24,881 nucleotides of DNA from Brumimicrobium sp965659845 (GCA_965659845.1 CBFHXS010000028.1:1-24881); one strand, 5' to 3'. Counted from the stretch's first letter, positions 10,301 to 18,096 are shown. Translations and numbers: made by a program. The notes: generated by a model from the sequence alone, not told the origin.

Positions 10301-13300
10301 TGATTTAACTTTTGAGTGGACGACAGGTGATGGATCGTTGCCGATTGAGGATGTGGCATCAACTGTAGAGGCGAATAAAATTAATGCTCAATTTAATTAT
10401 GCTCAATCACCTGGGGTATCTTCAGATGCGATTAGCGATATAACAAACTGGACTGAAACTATAGACCCTCAAGGTATTTTCGCTCCTGTTGCAGGCGATT
10501 TAAACACAACTGCGGGTAATGAGAACATGAGCTTCGAATTCACTGTAGGTTATCGTTTTTCTCTTGTTAACTCTACGGGTAGTGAGGCATATCTTGTTGA
10601 CATGAACTCTAACGCCGATACGGTTGAATATAATTATAGACCAGAAGTGAAGATACTTAAAAATGGTGCTCAATTTGGCGTTGCAAGTTCCCAATTCGCA
10701 TTTCCAACGCATATTTTTGAAGAAGATACATTGGCTAACGGTGTTACTCAGATTGGAGCTGATACTGTTTCGTTTTCATTAGTTGGTCAGAACCTTGATC
10801 CAGCAGACGTTTTAACGGCTCAAATCGGTGCGGATGTAAGTTATGTTAGTTTTACAGACGTTCCATTATGGAAAGACGGAACTTTGACTAGTGATAATGA
10901 TGTTACCGTAACTTATCGAATAGATGTTGATACTATTTTCATGCGTGCTATTCCTACAAGTCCTGCTTATGAAATTGATAGTTTAGTTCATGAATTTGAA
11001 ACACCTGGTGATTCAATGATTGTTACTTTAAATGCGATAGACACACGTAACTTCTGTGAGGTAAGAGATACTTTTTATATAGATATAATCAAGCCAGAAC
11101 CTTCACTTTTAGCATCGATTACAGACACTATAGTTTGTCCTAAAACTGAAATTGAATTTGAAGCCTTCAGCACAGTTGATACTACTCAATTTCAATTCTT
11201 TTATAACGGGGTATCTCAGAATACTCCCAGTTCAAATGATACATTATTTTCTGTATATCCGATAATGCAAGACGATACAATTTCGTTACAAGTTTTTCAG
11301 GCTGGGTGTGCGAGTGACACAATTCCTTACTACACTTACAATGTGTATGCTGCTCCGACTTTCACTTTCGACAATAACTCTACATTGAATGAAATATGTC
11401 AGAATGATACAGTACTATTCACATCGACATCTCCAGATTCAATTAGTTCTTTTCAGTATTTGGTTAATAATTCTTCTGTATCTCCAATATTAGACTCTAT
11501 AGCTACATACTCTACGACAGCATTGAATAATAGTGATTTAGTATCCGTTATTGTTATCGATACGAATAGTTGTCAAGATACAACTTCTGTAACCTTTACT
11601 GTGAATCCACTTCCAACTACTTCTTTGATCGAGTCTTCAGGAGGAAATGTTATTTGTGAAAATGAAGAAGTTACATTTACAGCTGCAGGTGCTGCTCAAT
11701 TTGAATTCTACCTTAATGATACGCTTGTTCAAGGGCCAGCGACAACGGTAAATTGGATGACAGATTCTCTAACAGTTAATGATACTGTAAGCGTAACAGG
11801 TTTAACTGCCTTAGGTTGTTCTTTAGAAGCGCCGAGTACATTTAATTATATTGTCAATCCCGCCCCAGTTTTAACGTTGACAAGTTCAGATGCAGATAAT
11901 ATTATATGTTCTGGTGACAATGTTATTTTCACTGCTTCTGGTGCCGCTGTTTATGAATTTTTCGTGGATGGTGTTTCTGTTCAAGGTCCATCTACTGTAA
12001 GTTCATATTCCACAAGTGGATTAACGAATAACCAAGTTGTTTCTGTTGAAGGTTCTATCTCTGGTTGTATTGGAAATGAACCTATGGTAACAATGACGGT
12101 TAACACCGCTCCAACAACATCATTAACTAATGACGATGACGGAGATAATGAGATTTGTCAAGGAACAACGGTTGTTTTTACTGCTTCAGGTGCCACTAAC
12201 TATCAATTCTTTATTGATGGTATTTCTCAGGGAGCGCCATCGACGGTGAATACGTTAACGTCTAATACTATTCAGAATGGACAGGTTATTGAAGTAGTAG
12301 GAGAGAGCAATGGTTGCGCTGTTTCTGCCAATAGTACTTTCTCTGTTCTAAGTGTTCCAAATGTAAATATGACCTCCAATAATGCTACTAATATTATTTG
12401 CGATGGAGACGCAATTTCATTCACTGGTTCAAATGCTGCTGATTACGAGTTTTTTGTGAACAATGTTAGTGTTCAAGGACCTTCGACCAATTCTGTATTG
12501 TCGAACCCTATTTTTACAACTGGGAACAATGACATATACGTTGTTGGAACATCTAACAATGGCTGTTCAGGCGATAGTCAAACAATACAGGTCCAAGTGA
12601 ATGCAATTCCAACAATAACAGTAGTAAGCTCTGATGCTGACAATACAATTTGTGAAGGCGAATCTGTTACTTTTACGGCATCTGGAGGAGACAATTATCA
12701 ATTTATACTGAATGGGACGCCACAAACAAGTATGTCGTCAAATAATACTTTCATTACATCAAACTTAAGTAATGGTCAACAATTAATTGTTGATGGTCTT
12801 TTGAGCGGTTGCGAGAGTTCATCGAATATCATAACAACAGTCGTAAACCCTTCTCCAAATATTGCTTTTACAAGTGATGATGTAGATAATATCTTTTGTG
12901 CTGATGACTTAGTTAATTTCACTGCAACGGGCGCAGCGAATTATGAATTCTTTGTCGATGGGTTGTCACAGGGAGCTCCTTCAGCCGTAAATACGATTAA
13001 TTCCACAGGTTTTGCCACTGGAACATATAATGTAACTGTTGAAGGAGAGTCAAGTAATTGTTCCACTACTGCTGGTCTTTCAATTACGGTTAATGCATTA
13101 CCAGCCATTTCATTAGTTTCATCTGATGCAGATAATTCTATATGTCTAGGCGAAACTGTTACCTACACTTCTAATGGCGCTGCACTCTATGAGTTTTTCA
13201 TAAATGGAATTTCTCAAGGAGCTTCTAATCCAACACCGACATTTAGTGTAAATAGTTTAAATGATAATGACATTGTTAGCGTTGATGGTTTTTCTGCTGA

Positions 13301-16067
13301 TGGATGTTCTACTCAAGAGGTGTTCCCTGCTATTGAAGTACTACCTATTCCAACGATTACTTTAACAAGCTCAGATACTGATCAACAGATTTGTGATGGT
13401 GAGTCTGTAACTTTTACAGGTTCAGGTGCAACCTTATATGAATTCTTTATAAATGGGAATTCTCAAGGGCCTCTTTCTACAACTGATAATTTAACTACAA
13501 CAGGACTTGTGAATGGTGATGTAATTACTTTACAAGGTCAGACAACAGGTTGTTCTTCTGCCTCGAATGCTTTAAGCTTCCAGGTCTATGGATTCCCATT
13601 GGTTGAACTTGTAAACAATGAAGATACTGTACTTTGTGTTGATGAGCTCACTGATCTTGTCGCGAATGGTGCTGATGAATATCTTTATTATGTCAATGGT
13701 AACCCTGTAGGTAGTTTCTCAGCTGTCAATTCATTCAATTCAATTTTAACAAATTTGGATGAAGTATCAGTGGAGGGTCAAACAAATGGTTGTTCAAGTT
13801 TCGCGTCAAATACAATCGACTTCTCAGTATTTAATTACCCTACAGTAAATGCCGTATCATCAGACGCTGATCTTGAAATATGTCTTAATGATACTGTTAC
13901 ATTTACGAGTACGGGTGCGAATGAGTATGTATACGAAATTAATGGGTTGCAGATAGGTAGTGATATCATCGGTGATTTTGATACTGATGCTATTGCTAAT
14001 GGAGATGTGTTTAGTGTTATTGGTTTCAATGCTCATTGTGCGTCAACTCCAGTTGATTTCACATTCTTAGTAAATGAGATGAGTTTAGACTTAGTAATTG
14101 CTCCTGATAATATGATTTGTGAAGGTGACAATGTAGACTTTACAGCATCAGGTGCTGACGAATATGAATTCATGCTGAATGGAACTTCAACAGGAGCTCA
14201 AAGTAGCGTGAATACATACACTAATAATGCTTTGACTCACCTTGATGAAGTTACTTTTATTGGTTACAATAACACAACAGGTTGTCGCCAGGCTTATGAT
14301 GACTTCATAATTATGTATATACTAGACGAACCAGTTATTACTCCTCAATCTAGTACTACTTTCTGTGAAGGAGATAGCGTTCTGCTTGTGAGTAATGCTC
14401 CTTATGGAAATGAATGGTATTTAAACAATAATCCAATAGCTGGAGCAAATGACACGTTGTATAGCGCGGATTCTACAGGTTCTTATACGCTTCAAGTAAC
14501 CATGGGAGGAAATGGTGACTTATGGTCGTTAGGACAGAATGCAACAGGTGTTTTTGCAAATGGAACATCTTTTAATAGTGCGGTGCCTGTGGCTTCTAAT
14601 AGTTTACTTTCTTTTACTGAGGTAAGTGCAGGTTTTAACTTTGTTATGGGTATAAACGATAATGATGAGTTGTTTGCTTGGGGTGATAATGCTACGGGAC
14701 AATTAGGAAACGGTACGTTTACAGCTTCAACAGAGCCTATTCAAGTTGGAGCATTAACAAATGTTAAAACAGTAGCAACAGGCTCTAATAGTACCATGGC
14801 AACTATTAATACTGGTGAAGTTTATGTTTGGGGTAATAATATTGATGGACAGTTAGCAACGGGTAATACGTCTGTAGTAAACTTCCCCTTCTTGAATGCG
14901 AACCTTTCGAATGTAGATACGATTGCAGCAGGTAGATCTCATTATGTAGTTCTAAGAAATGATGGCACTGTTCTAACTGTTGGGAACAACGATTATGGAC
15001 AATTGGGTGATGGTACATTGCTTGGAAGTACTTTACCTTTAACCTTATCATTAGCTAATATTGTATCTGTAGGTGCAAGTGAGTACTCAAGTTATGCGGT
15101 TGATAATACAGGTACTCTTTATGTTTGGGGTAATAATGCTTCTGGTCAGTTGGGTCTAGGGGATTTGACGAATAGATTGACTCCAGAGGTTGCTGATCTC
15201 TCAAACGTTGTTAGTGCTCAAGGTGGAGCAAATCACACTGTGTTTTTAACTGATGACAACAAGGTGTATACAACTGGTGGAAACGCATACGGTCAGCTAG
15301 GAAGTGGTAATCAAAACGATGTTACTATTCCAACAGAGGTTGACCTTCAAGGTGTAGAAATGATTGCTGCTGGCCAGTATACAACATTGATGAAAAGAAC
15401 TGATAATTCTGTGTTTGCTATAGGTAATAATACCGAAAGTCAGCTATTGAATGTTACGGATACTGCTATTGTTACTCCAACTCATTTATCTTCTTTAGAA
15501 GGAGTTACTTTCATTGAGTCTAGTCAAAATGCTACGCACGTACTTTATGGTCAAAACACGACATGTGTCAGTGCGCCAGTGATTACGGACTTCTTGCCAT
15601 CTCCTGAGGTTAATATTATTAATGACGGAGATACGTTGTCTACGGATCAACCTGGTGCCGTGACTTATCAGTGGTACTTTAACGGAAACCCTGTTTTAGA
15701 CGGAAATGGATCAACTCTTGTAGCAACGAACTCAGGAATTTATTCTGTAGAGGTAACATACTCAAGCGGATGTACTTCTATTTCTGGAGATTATAACCAC
15801 AGTATGACGTCAGTCAAAGATGAGAATGGATTTAACGTTGTTATATATCCAAACCCGGTGAGAGGTTTATTAACAGTAAGCATCAATAATGCGGTGGAGA
15901 TTCAAACACTTCGAGTAATTGACAATATTGGAAAAATAGTACTAAGTCAAGAAGTTACAGGAGCTCAAGTTCAAATTGACTGTACTAGTCTTGATAATGG
16001 GGTGTACTACTTAGCAGTTATGACAAGCTCAGGAGAAACAATGAAAAGATTCGTTGTGAATCACTAA
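7389..16067 (+). CDS. Giant secreted mosaic protein: LamG, PKD-like, two-Cys Ig-like repeats, RCC1 propeller, T9SS type-A tail
   Basis: This 2892-residue surface or secreted protein is probably an adhesin or binding scaffold. No enzyme motif is visible. Residues 1-36 are a long signal peptide ending GNAQ. Residues ~38-245 form a LamG/concanavalin-like domain (LSFDGIDDIV, FTLEAWINP, GSIDEVRIW). Residues ~257-590 and ~593-935 are two related modules opening YYWVGGPGNWSDAANHW and FYWISDSGDWNSTAQW and ending GW/NWDF. Residues ~945-1235 look like a PKD domain (FEWTTGDGS, then HEFETPGDSMIVTLNA) split by ~215 residues. Residues ~1240-2340 hold about 14 two-cysteine Ig-like modules. Residues ~2376-2721 are seven RCC1 blades (LFAWGDNATGQLGNGT and similar) lying between the two cysteines (C2326, C2726) of the last module. 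The C-terminus (VVIYPNPVRGLLTVSI to MKRFVVNH) is a type-A T9SS sorting domain. The stop codon overlaps the hflX stop by 3 bases (16065-16066 shared core, 4-nt feature overlap). Confidence 0.95.
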   Translation: MKNLLLSGVNWYITRKTRICLVLFFSCFLVITGNAQSALSFDGIDDIVTSTTNTGIEDICDDGFTLEAWINPNITTGVRSILRKTGDYNFFINAGSLVVELWDDGTTVRRVINGPGGIAIGTWTHVAFSWDGATGLFFIDGVQTSGVATGPFTTLGVADFNIGDSQLFPGQVFDGSIDEVRIWTCVKSQADILADMSVTHTGAEAGLVLYYDFEDGAGTNLTDLSTNGNDATLTNGPSWVAGIATAGTPSFGGCAPSNNYYWVGGPGNWSDAANHWANASGGVPGSAPVPSSGDNAIFDDNSGLALATDVVNIDVAPVMDTIDYSAMSNSFEFNNAGFDMSIKHSWIGSLSGVSFTGSWGEIIFSSNTAGESITSGGTTFIQDFRINGPQSISMVDNLDLTNGDMFVENGGLITNDNTLSIGSFISSSISNRTIDFGLSTVNVSEGIWTIDGSNLTSIFTGSEILLDDTAGSATFTGGSQGYNVVRSQTATSSEIIDDNTFAILEFQPSTSLLINNGNILTCDSLVVSGSCAASFTISTIIAGANAAISKTGFNVLNLSNVDIINIDGLGGATYNVSLSDTVNSAGWTFVPTDFYWISDSGDWNSTAQWSNTSGGAISGCIPSFVDRVFFDANSFSVANQTVTVDDTAYCGSIDWSAISLNQNFLLDSSIYVYGDIVLNSNLNVSRGLISSSFIIKDNSQFLQSGALMDCNVTVSMDDNLSSFDMLDNFFTTDSASIIQLNGRFSTNGFSLRTGSWISANNPFSSLDQREIDISNSNVEILQEFNALGDTVLNLITTNSELFIGDELGFTNNLITEGKTFNNVTLNFKENSLAQTLRGSNQFNKLIITPGSEVYFEEGETQTINDSLVAKGNCLDSITIHTLDTITLNVANIDKTGADYILECLNLTGLANTGDQLTTYFSSNKASNVNWDFDMSAPITTSFQPDSTLSSFCFGQQVYFDNSSLPFNGTMNDLTFEWTTGDGSLPIEDVASTVEANKINAQFNYAQSPGVSSDAISDITNWTETIDPQGIFAPVAGDLNTTAGNENMSFEFTVGYRFSLVNSTGSEAYLVDMNSNADTVEYNYRPEVKILKNGAQFGVASSQFAFPTHIFEEDTLANGVTQIGADTVSFSLVGQNLDPADVLTAQIGADVSYVSFTDVPLWKDGTLTSDNDVTVTYRIDVDTIFMRAIPTSPAYEIDSLVHEFETPGDSMIVTLNAIDTRNFCEVRDTFYIDIIKPEPSLLASITDTIVCPKTEIEFEAFSTVDTTQFQFFYNGVSQNTPSSNDTLFSVYPIMQDDTISLQVFQAGCASDTIPYYTYNVYAAPTFTFDNNSTLNEICQNDTVLFTSTSPDSISSFQYLVNNSSVSPILDSIATYSTTALNNSDLVSVIVIDTNSCQDTTSVTFTVNPLPTTSLIESSGGNVICENEEVTFTAAGAAQFEFYLNDTLVQGPATTVNWMTDSLTVNDTVSVTGLTALGCSLEAPSTFNYIVNPAPVLTLTSSDADNIICSGDNVIFTASGAAVYEFFVDGVSVQGPSTVSSYSTSGLTNNQVVSVEGSISGCIGNEPMVTMTVNTAPTTSLTNDDDGDNEICQGTTVVFTASGATNYQFFIDGISQGAPSTVNTLTSNTIQNGQVIEVVGESNGCAVSANSTFSVLSVPNVNMTSNNATNIICDGDAISFTGSNAADYEFFVNNVSVQGPSTNSVLSNPIFTTGNNDIYVVGTSNNGCSGDSQTIQVQVNAIPTITVVSSDADNTICEGESVTFTASGGDNYQFILNGTPQTSMSSNNTFITSNLSNGQQLIVDGLLSGCESSSNIITTVVNPSPNIAFTSDDVDNIFCADDLVNFTATGAANYEFFVDGLSQGAPSAVNTINSTGFATGTYNVTVEGESSNCSTTAGLSITVNALPAISLVSSDADNSICLGETVTYTSNGAALYEFFINGISQGASNPTPTFSVNSLNDNDIVSVDGFSADGCSTQEVFPAIEVLPIPTITLTSSDTDQQICDGESVTFTGSGATLYEFFINGNSQGPLSTTDNLTTTGLVNGDVITLQGQTTGCSSASNALSFQVYGFPLVELVNNEDTVLCVDELTDLVANGADEYLYYVNGNPVGSFSAVNSFNSILTNLDEVSVEGQTNGCSSFASNTIDFSVFNYPTVNAVSSDADLEICLNDTVTFTSTGANEYVYEINGLQIGSDIIGDFDTDAIANGDVFSVIGFNAHCASTPVDFTFLVNEMSLDLVIAPDNMICEGDNVDFTASGADEYEFMLNGTSTGAQSSVNTYTNNALTHLDEVTFIGYNNTTGCRQAYDDFIIMYILDEPVITPQSSTTFCEGDSVLLVSNAPYGNEWYLNNNPIAGANDTLYSADSTGSYTLQVTMGGNGDLWSLGQNATGVFANGTSFNSAVPVASNSLLSFTEVSAGFNFVMGINDNDELFAWGDNATGQLGNGTFTASTEPIQVGALTNVKTVATGSNSTMATINTGEVYVWGNNIDGQLATGNTSVVNFPFLNANLSNVDTIAAGRSHYVVLRNDGTVLTVGNNDYGQLGDGTLLGSTLPLTLSLANIVSVGASEYSSYAVDNTGTLYVWGNNASGQLGLGDLTNRLTPEVADLSNVVSAQGGANHTVFLTDDNKVYTTGGNAYGQLGSGNQNDVTIPTEVDLQGVEMIAAGQYTTLMKRTDNSVFAIGNNTESQLLNVTDTAIVTPTHLSSLEGVTFIESSQNATHVLYGQNTTCVSAPVITDFLPSPEVNIINDGDTLSTDQPGAVTYQWYFNGNPVLDGNGSTLVATNSGIYSVEVTYSSGCTSISGDYNHSMTSVKDENGFNVVIYPNPVRGLLTVSINNAVEIQTLRVIDNIGKIVLSQEVTGAQVQIDCTSLDNGVYYLAVMTSSGETMKRFVVNH
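11130..14366 (+). repeat. About 14 tandem two-cysteine Ig-like modules (coding)
   Basis: The entry cysteine codons fall at 11136, 11397, 11655, 11907, 12156, 12399, 12651, 12897, 13143, 13392, 13635, 13881, 14118 and 14364. The period is therefore 237-261 nt (79-87 residues). The consensus unit is SSDADNxICxGxxVTFTASGAxxYEFFxNGxSQGxxS, then a loop, VxVEGxxxGC and a short linker. Every unit has a second cysteine near its end (GC, NC or HC). Neighbouring units share recognisable DNA words such as tcagatgcagataa, so the array could expand or contract by recombination. Confidence 0.88.
14514..15555 (+). other. Encoded seven-blade RCC1 beta-propeller
   Basis: Seven successive blades of about 45-52 residues can be read by the motif [LV]xxxGxNxxGQLGxG: LWSLGQNATGVFANG, LFAWGDNATGQLGNG, VYVWGNNIDGQLATG, VLTVGNNDYGQLGDG, LYVWGNNASGQLGLG, VYTTGGNAYGQLGSG and VFAIGNNTESQLLNV. 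Seven is the full circle of RCC1-family propellers. Strands of the type AAGxxHxVxL (AAGRSHYVVL, AQGGANHTVFL) separate the blades. The first and last blades are the most diverged. RCC1-like propellers usually serve as protein- or ligand-binding platforms; the ligand here is unknown. Confidence 0.88.
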
Positions 16068-17263
16068 TACAAGAAGTTATTGTAAGGATACCTTTCCTTA
16101 AATATTGTTTTGATTTCTTTGTAAAGAACTTCTTTGAATTCATCGAAGTTGACTTTCTCTTCAGCGGATATAAAGACAACTTTATTGTTGTTGAGTCTTG
16201 ACATCCACTGTTGTTTAAGTTCTTCTAAAGTGTAATTCTCGGGCTTTTTCTCATTAAGATCATCCTCTTCTTGAGGCTCGTATTTGTAAGCATCTATTTT
16301 GTTGAAGACAACAATAGTAGGTTTCTCTTCTTTGTCTATTTCACTTAAAGTCTCGTTGACTACTTTGTAATGATCTTCGAAATTTGGGTGAGAAATGTCA
16401 ACAACGTGAATCAAAACATCAGACTCTCTAACCTCATCCAGGGTAGATTTGAAAGACTCTACAAGCTGATGAGGTAGTTTTCGAATGAACCCAACAGTAT
16501 CTGAAAGTAAAAACGGGAGGTTTTCTATAACTACTTTTCGAACTGTGGTATCCAAAGTTGCAAAGAGTTTGTTTTCGGCAAACACCTCTGATTTGCTCAG
16601 TACATTCATTATTGTACTTTTTCCTACATTCGTATACCCAACTAAAGCTGCACGTACTAGCTGACCTCTATTCCCTCTTTGAACAGCTTTTTGCTTATCT
16701 ATCTTTTGTAGTTTCTTTTTGAGAAGACTAATCTTATCTTTTATAATTCTTCGATCAGTTTCAATTTGAGTTTCACCTGGTCCTCGCATACCAATACCAC
16801 CTTTTTGACGCTCGAGGTGCGTCCACATTCCTGTTAATCGAGGTAAAAGGTATTCATATTGTGCTAATTCAACTTGCGTCTTGGCATGAGCGGTTTGAGC
16901 TCTGGAGGCAAAAATATCCAGAATAAGGTTACTCCTATCGAGAATCTTAACGTTCAAAATTCGCTCAACATTTCTCATCTGAGAAGGGTTAAGGTCATCA
17001 TCAAAGATAACCATGTCGATCTCGTTTTCAGAGACATATTCTCGAACTTCGTCCATCTTACCGCTACCTAGAAAGGTTTTAGGATTGGGGGCTTGTAATT
17101 TCTGTAAAAACTTTTTATAAGTAACTGCGCCTGCCGTTTTCGCAAGAAAGGCAAGTTCATCGATATGCTCTTTACCCTGTGATTCAGTTTGATTTTGTGT
17201 GATTACCCCTACGAGAACTGCTTTTTCGCCCTCTATACCTTCTTTAATTTTCCCTACTTCCAT
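16064..17263 (-). CDS. hflX: HflX-family ribosome-associated GTPase
   Basis: HflX is a cytoplasmic GTPase known to bind the 50S subunit and split stalled or idle 70S ribosomes under stress. The 399-residue length fits the family. The N-terminal HflX domain carries KTFLGSGKMDEV, IFDDDLNPSQMRNVE, DRSNLILDIFASRAQTAHAK and the hallmark GIGMRGPGETQIETDRR (~157-172). The G domain follows: G1 GYTNVGKS (209-216), G2 at T239/T240, G3 DTVGF (255-259), G4 NKID (321-324) and G5 SAE (366-368). All are intact. It is the last gene of a three-gene operon. Its ATG overlaps the stop of the cytochrome c gene in the sequence TAATG, suggesting translational coupling. At the other end its TAG overlaps the TAA of the convergent giant gene, leaving no room for a private terminator. 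Confidence 0.97.
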   Translation of the reverse strand: MEVGKIKEGIEGEKAVLVGVITQNQTESQGKEHIDELAFLAKTAGAVTYKKFLQKLQAPNPKTFLGSGKMDEVREYVSENEIDMVIFDDDLNPSQMRNVERILNVKILDRSNLILDIFASRAQTAHAKTQVELAQYEYLLPRLTGMWTHLERQKGGIGMRGPGETQIETDRRIIKDKISLLKKKLQKIDKQKAVQRGNRGQLVRAALVGYTNVGKSTIMNVLSKSEVFAENKLFATLDTTVRKVVIENLPFLLSDTVGFIRKLPHQLVESFKSTLDEVRESDVLIHVVDISHPNFEDHYKVVNETLSEIDKEEKPTIVVFNKIDAYKYEPQEEDDLNEKKPENYTLEELKQQWMSRLNNNKVVFISAEEKVNFDEFKEVLYKEIKTIFKERYPYNNFLY

Positions 17264-17604
17264 TAATTCTTTCGAAGTGTTTTTACGTGTTCAACTAGTA
17301 ATTTGATTTCCTTATCGCTCTTAATTATGGACTGGTATGGTCCCATTCCTCTGTTATTACCATACAAAATAACCTTTCTGATTGAATCCTCGTTGATCAT
17401 GCTCCTTGAGAGATCAGCTGCATTTCCTGACTTTAACGTTCCATTTTCTCCATGGCATGAGCTACAGTAATTTTGATAGATGGATTTTCCGGTAACCGCT
17501 ACATTCTTTGAGTCAGATGCACCATCGCAAGAAGTCAATGACAAACTAATAGCAAAGATTACTAGAAATAACCTGCTCCGAGTTCGGTGTAAATGAATGG
17601 CCAT
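17263..17604 (-). CDS. Cytochrome c lipoprotein
   Basis: This is a small monohaem c-type cytochrome of 113 residues. The N-terminus (MAIHLHRTRS, then a hydrophobic stretch to LSLTSC) is a lipoprotein signal with the lipid-bearing cysteine at C26, so it should sit membrane-anchored in the periplasm. The haem is bound by CSSCH (C47, C50, H51). The probable distal ligand is M87 in GMGPY, as in class I cytochromes. There is no catalytic domain, so its job is electron transfer. The start lies 43 nt inside the upstream membrane protein gene, in another frame, and its stop overlaps the hflX start. The pairing with the upstream four-helix, His-rich protein suggests the two exchange electrons, but the terminal donor and acceptor are unknown. 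Confidence 0.9.
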   Translation of the reverse strand: MAIHLHRTRSRLFLVIFAISLSLTSCDGASDSKNVAVTGKSIYQNYCSSCHGENGTLKSGNAADLSRSMINEDSIRKVILYGNNRGMGPYQSIIKSDKEIKLLVEHVKTLRKN

Positions 17605-18002
17605 GGAATTGCAATAAAGATTAATATCAGTCCTAAACCGTAGTAACGCAGAATCAGTTTGTGTTTAGCATTAGGGTCAATATGTTTTTCTGCTCTTTTT
17701 CTTCCGAGCGTAATTAGTAAAATAGACAAAAGCATTAGGGATATGTGCTCTACTGCATAAAACCTAAGGTTAGCATTTCCCATTAATCCTTCAACAAACT
17801 GAACTTTTGGACTCACAAAATAAAGAACCAGTCCTAAGAGCAACTGAATATGCAGTGATATCATTGCAAATAAATTAATCATCTTATCTTTCTTAACGTA
17901 ATTCCCACTTTTCTTATTCATCAGTGCATTTATGATTGCAACTAATAAAAGCGCCAAAACGATATATCTTAATCCTGAATGTGCTGCAACTAATCCTTTC
18001 AT
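17562..18002 (-). CDS. Four-helix cytochrome-b-like membrane protein
   Basis: This 146-residue integral membrane protein has four predicted helices, around residues 10-28, 41-62, 82-100 and 118-137, and a basic loop after helix 3 (GRKRAEKH). Histidines occur near helix ends: H8 in AHSGLRY, H51 in SLHIQLLLG and H86 in VEHISLM. These are well placed to bind haem b or to bridge helices. Similar short Bacteroidota proteins are commonly labelled cytochrome B, although haem binding is not proved by sequence. The family is short and lacks the larger cytochrome b fold. It is the first gene of the operon with the cytochrome c lipoprotein and hflX, and a strong promoter match lies just upstream. I consider membrane redox work likely and the exact role open. 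Confidence 0.8.
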   Translation of the reverse strand: MKGLVAAHSGLRYIVLALLLVAIINALMNKKSGNYVKKDKMINLFAMISLHIQLLLGLVLYFVSPKVQFVEGLMGNANLRFYAVEHISLMLLSILLITLGRKRAEKHIDPNAKHKLILRYYGLGLILIFIAIPWPFIYTELGAGYF

Positions 18003-18018
18003 TTTATTAACTTTTGTT

Positions 18019-18050
18019 CAAAGATACCAATAAACAAACTATTAAGACAA
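18019..18050 (-). promoter_or_regulatory. Bacteroidetes-type promoter of the cytochrome/hflX operon
   Basis: On the minus strand the -7 element is TATCTTTG (18019-18026), an exact TAnnTTTG. A TTG (18048-18050) lies 21 nt upstream at the -33 position. Transcription would begin about 9 nt before the ATG at 18002, a very short leader. Both elements and their spacing fit the primary-sigma promoter described for Bacteroides and Flavobacterium. Confidence 0.6.
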
Positions 18051-18096
18051 TGGTTTTGTTTGATTTCGTTATTTTCGAGGCGTTAAATTCTTTTCT

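Noticed and set aside
11130..14366. The periodic array as a CRISPR or a non-coding satellite
   Set aside because: The period is a multiple of three codons within an open frame, units are diverged at third positions, and no short identical repeats with unique spacers are present.
14514..15555. RCC1 sequence as eukaryotic contamination or misassembly
   Set aside because: The frame is continuous, base use matches the flanks, and flanking half-domains fit together around it; bacterial RCC1-like propellers are known.
17562..17604. A frameshift joining the membrane protein and cytochrome c genes
   Set aside because: Each has its own credible start or stop, the cytochrome has a proper lipoprotein signal from its own ATG, and the 43-nt overlap is a normal operon arrangement.
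18070..18077. TATTTTCG as a -7 promoter element for the double amidohydrolase gene
   Set aside because: It has one mismatch to TAnnTTTG and no TTG at the right distance upstream, so I cannot support it.
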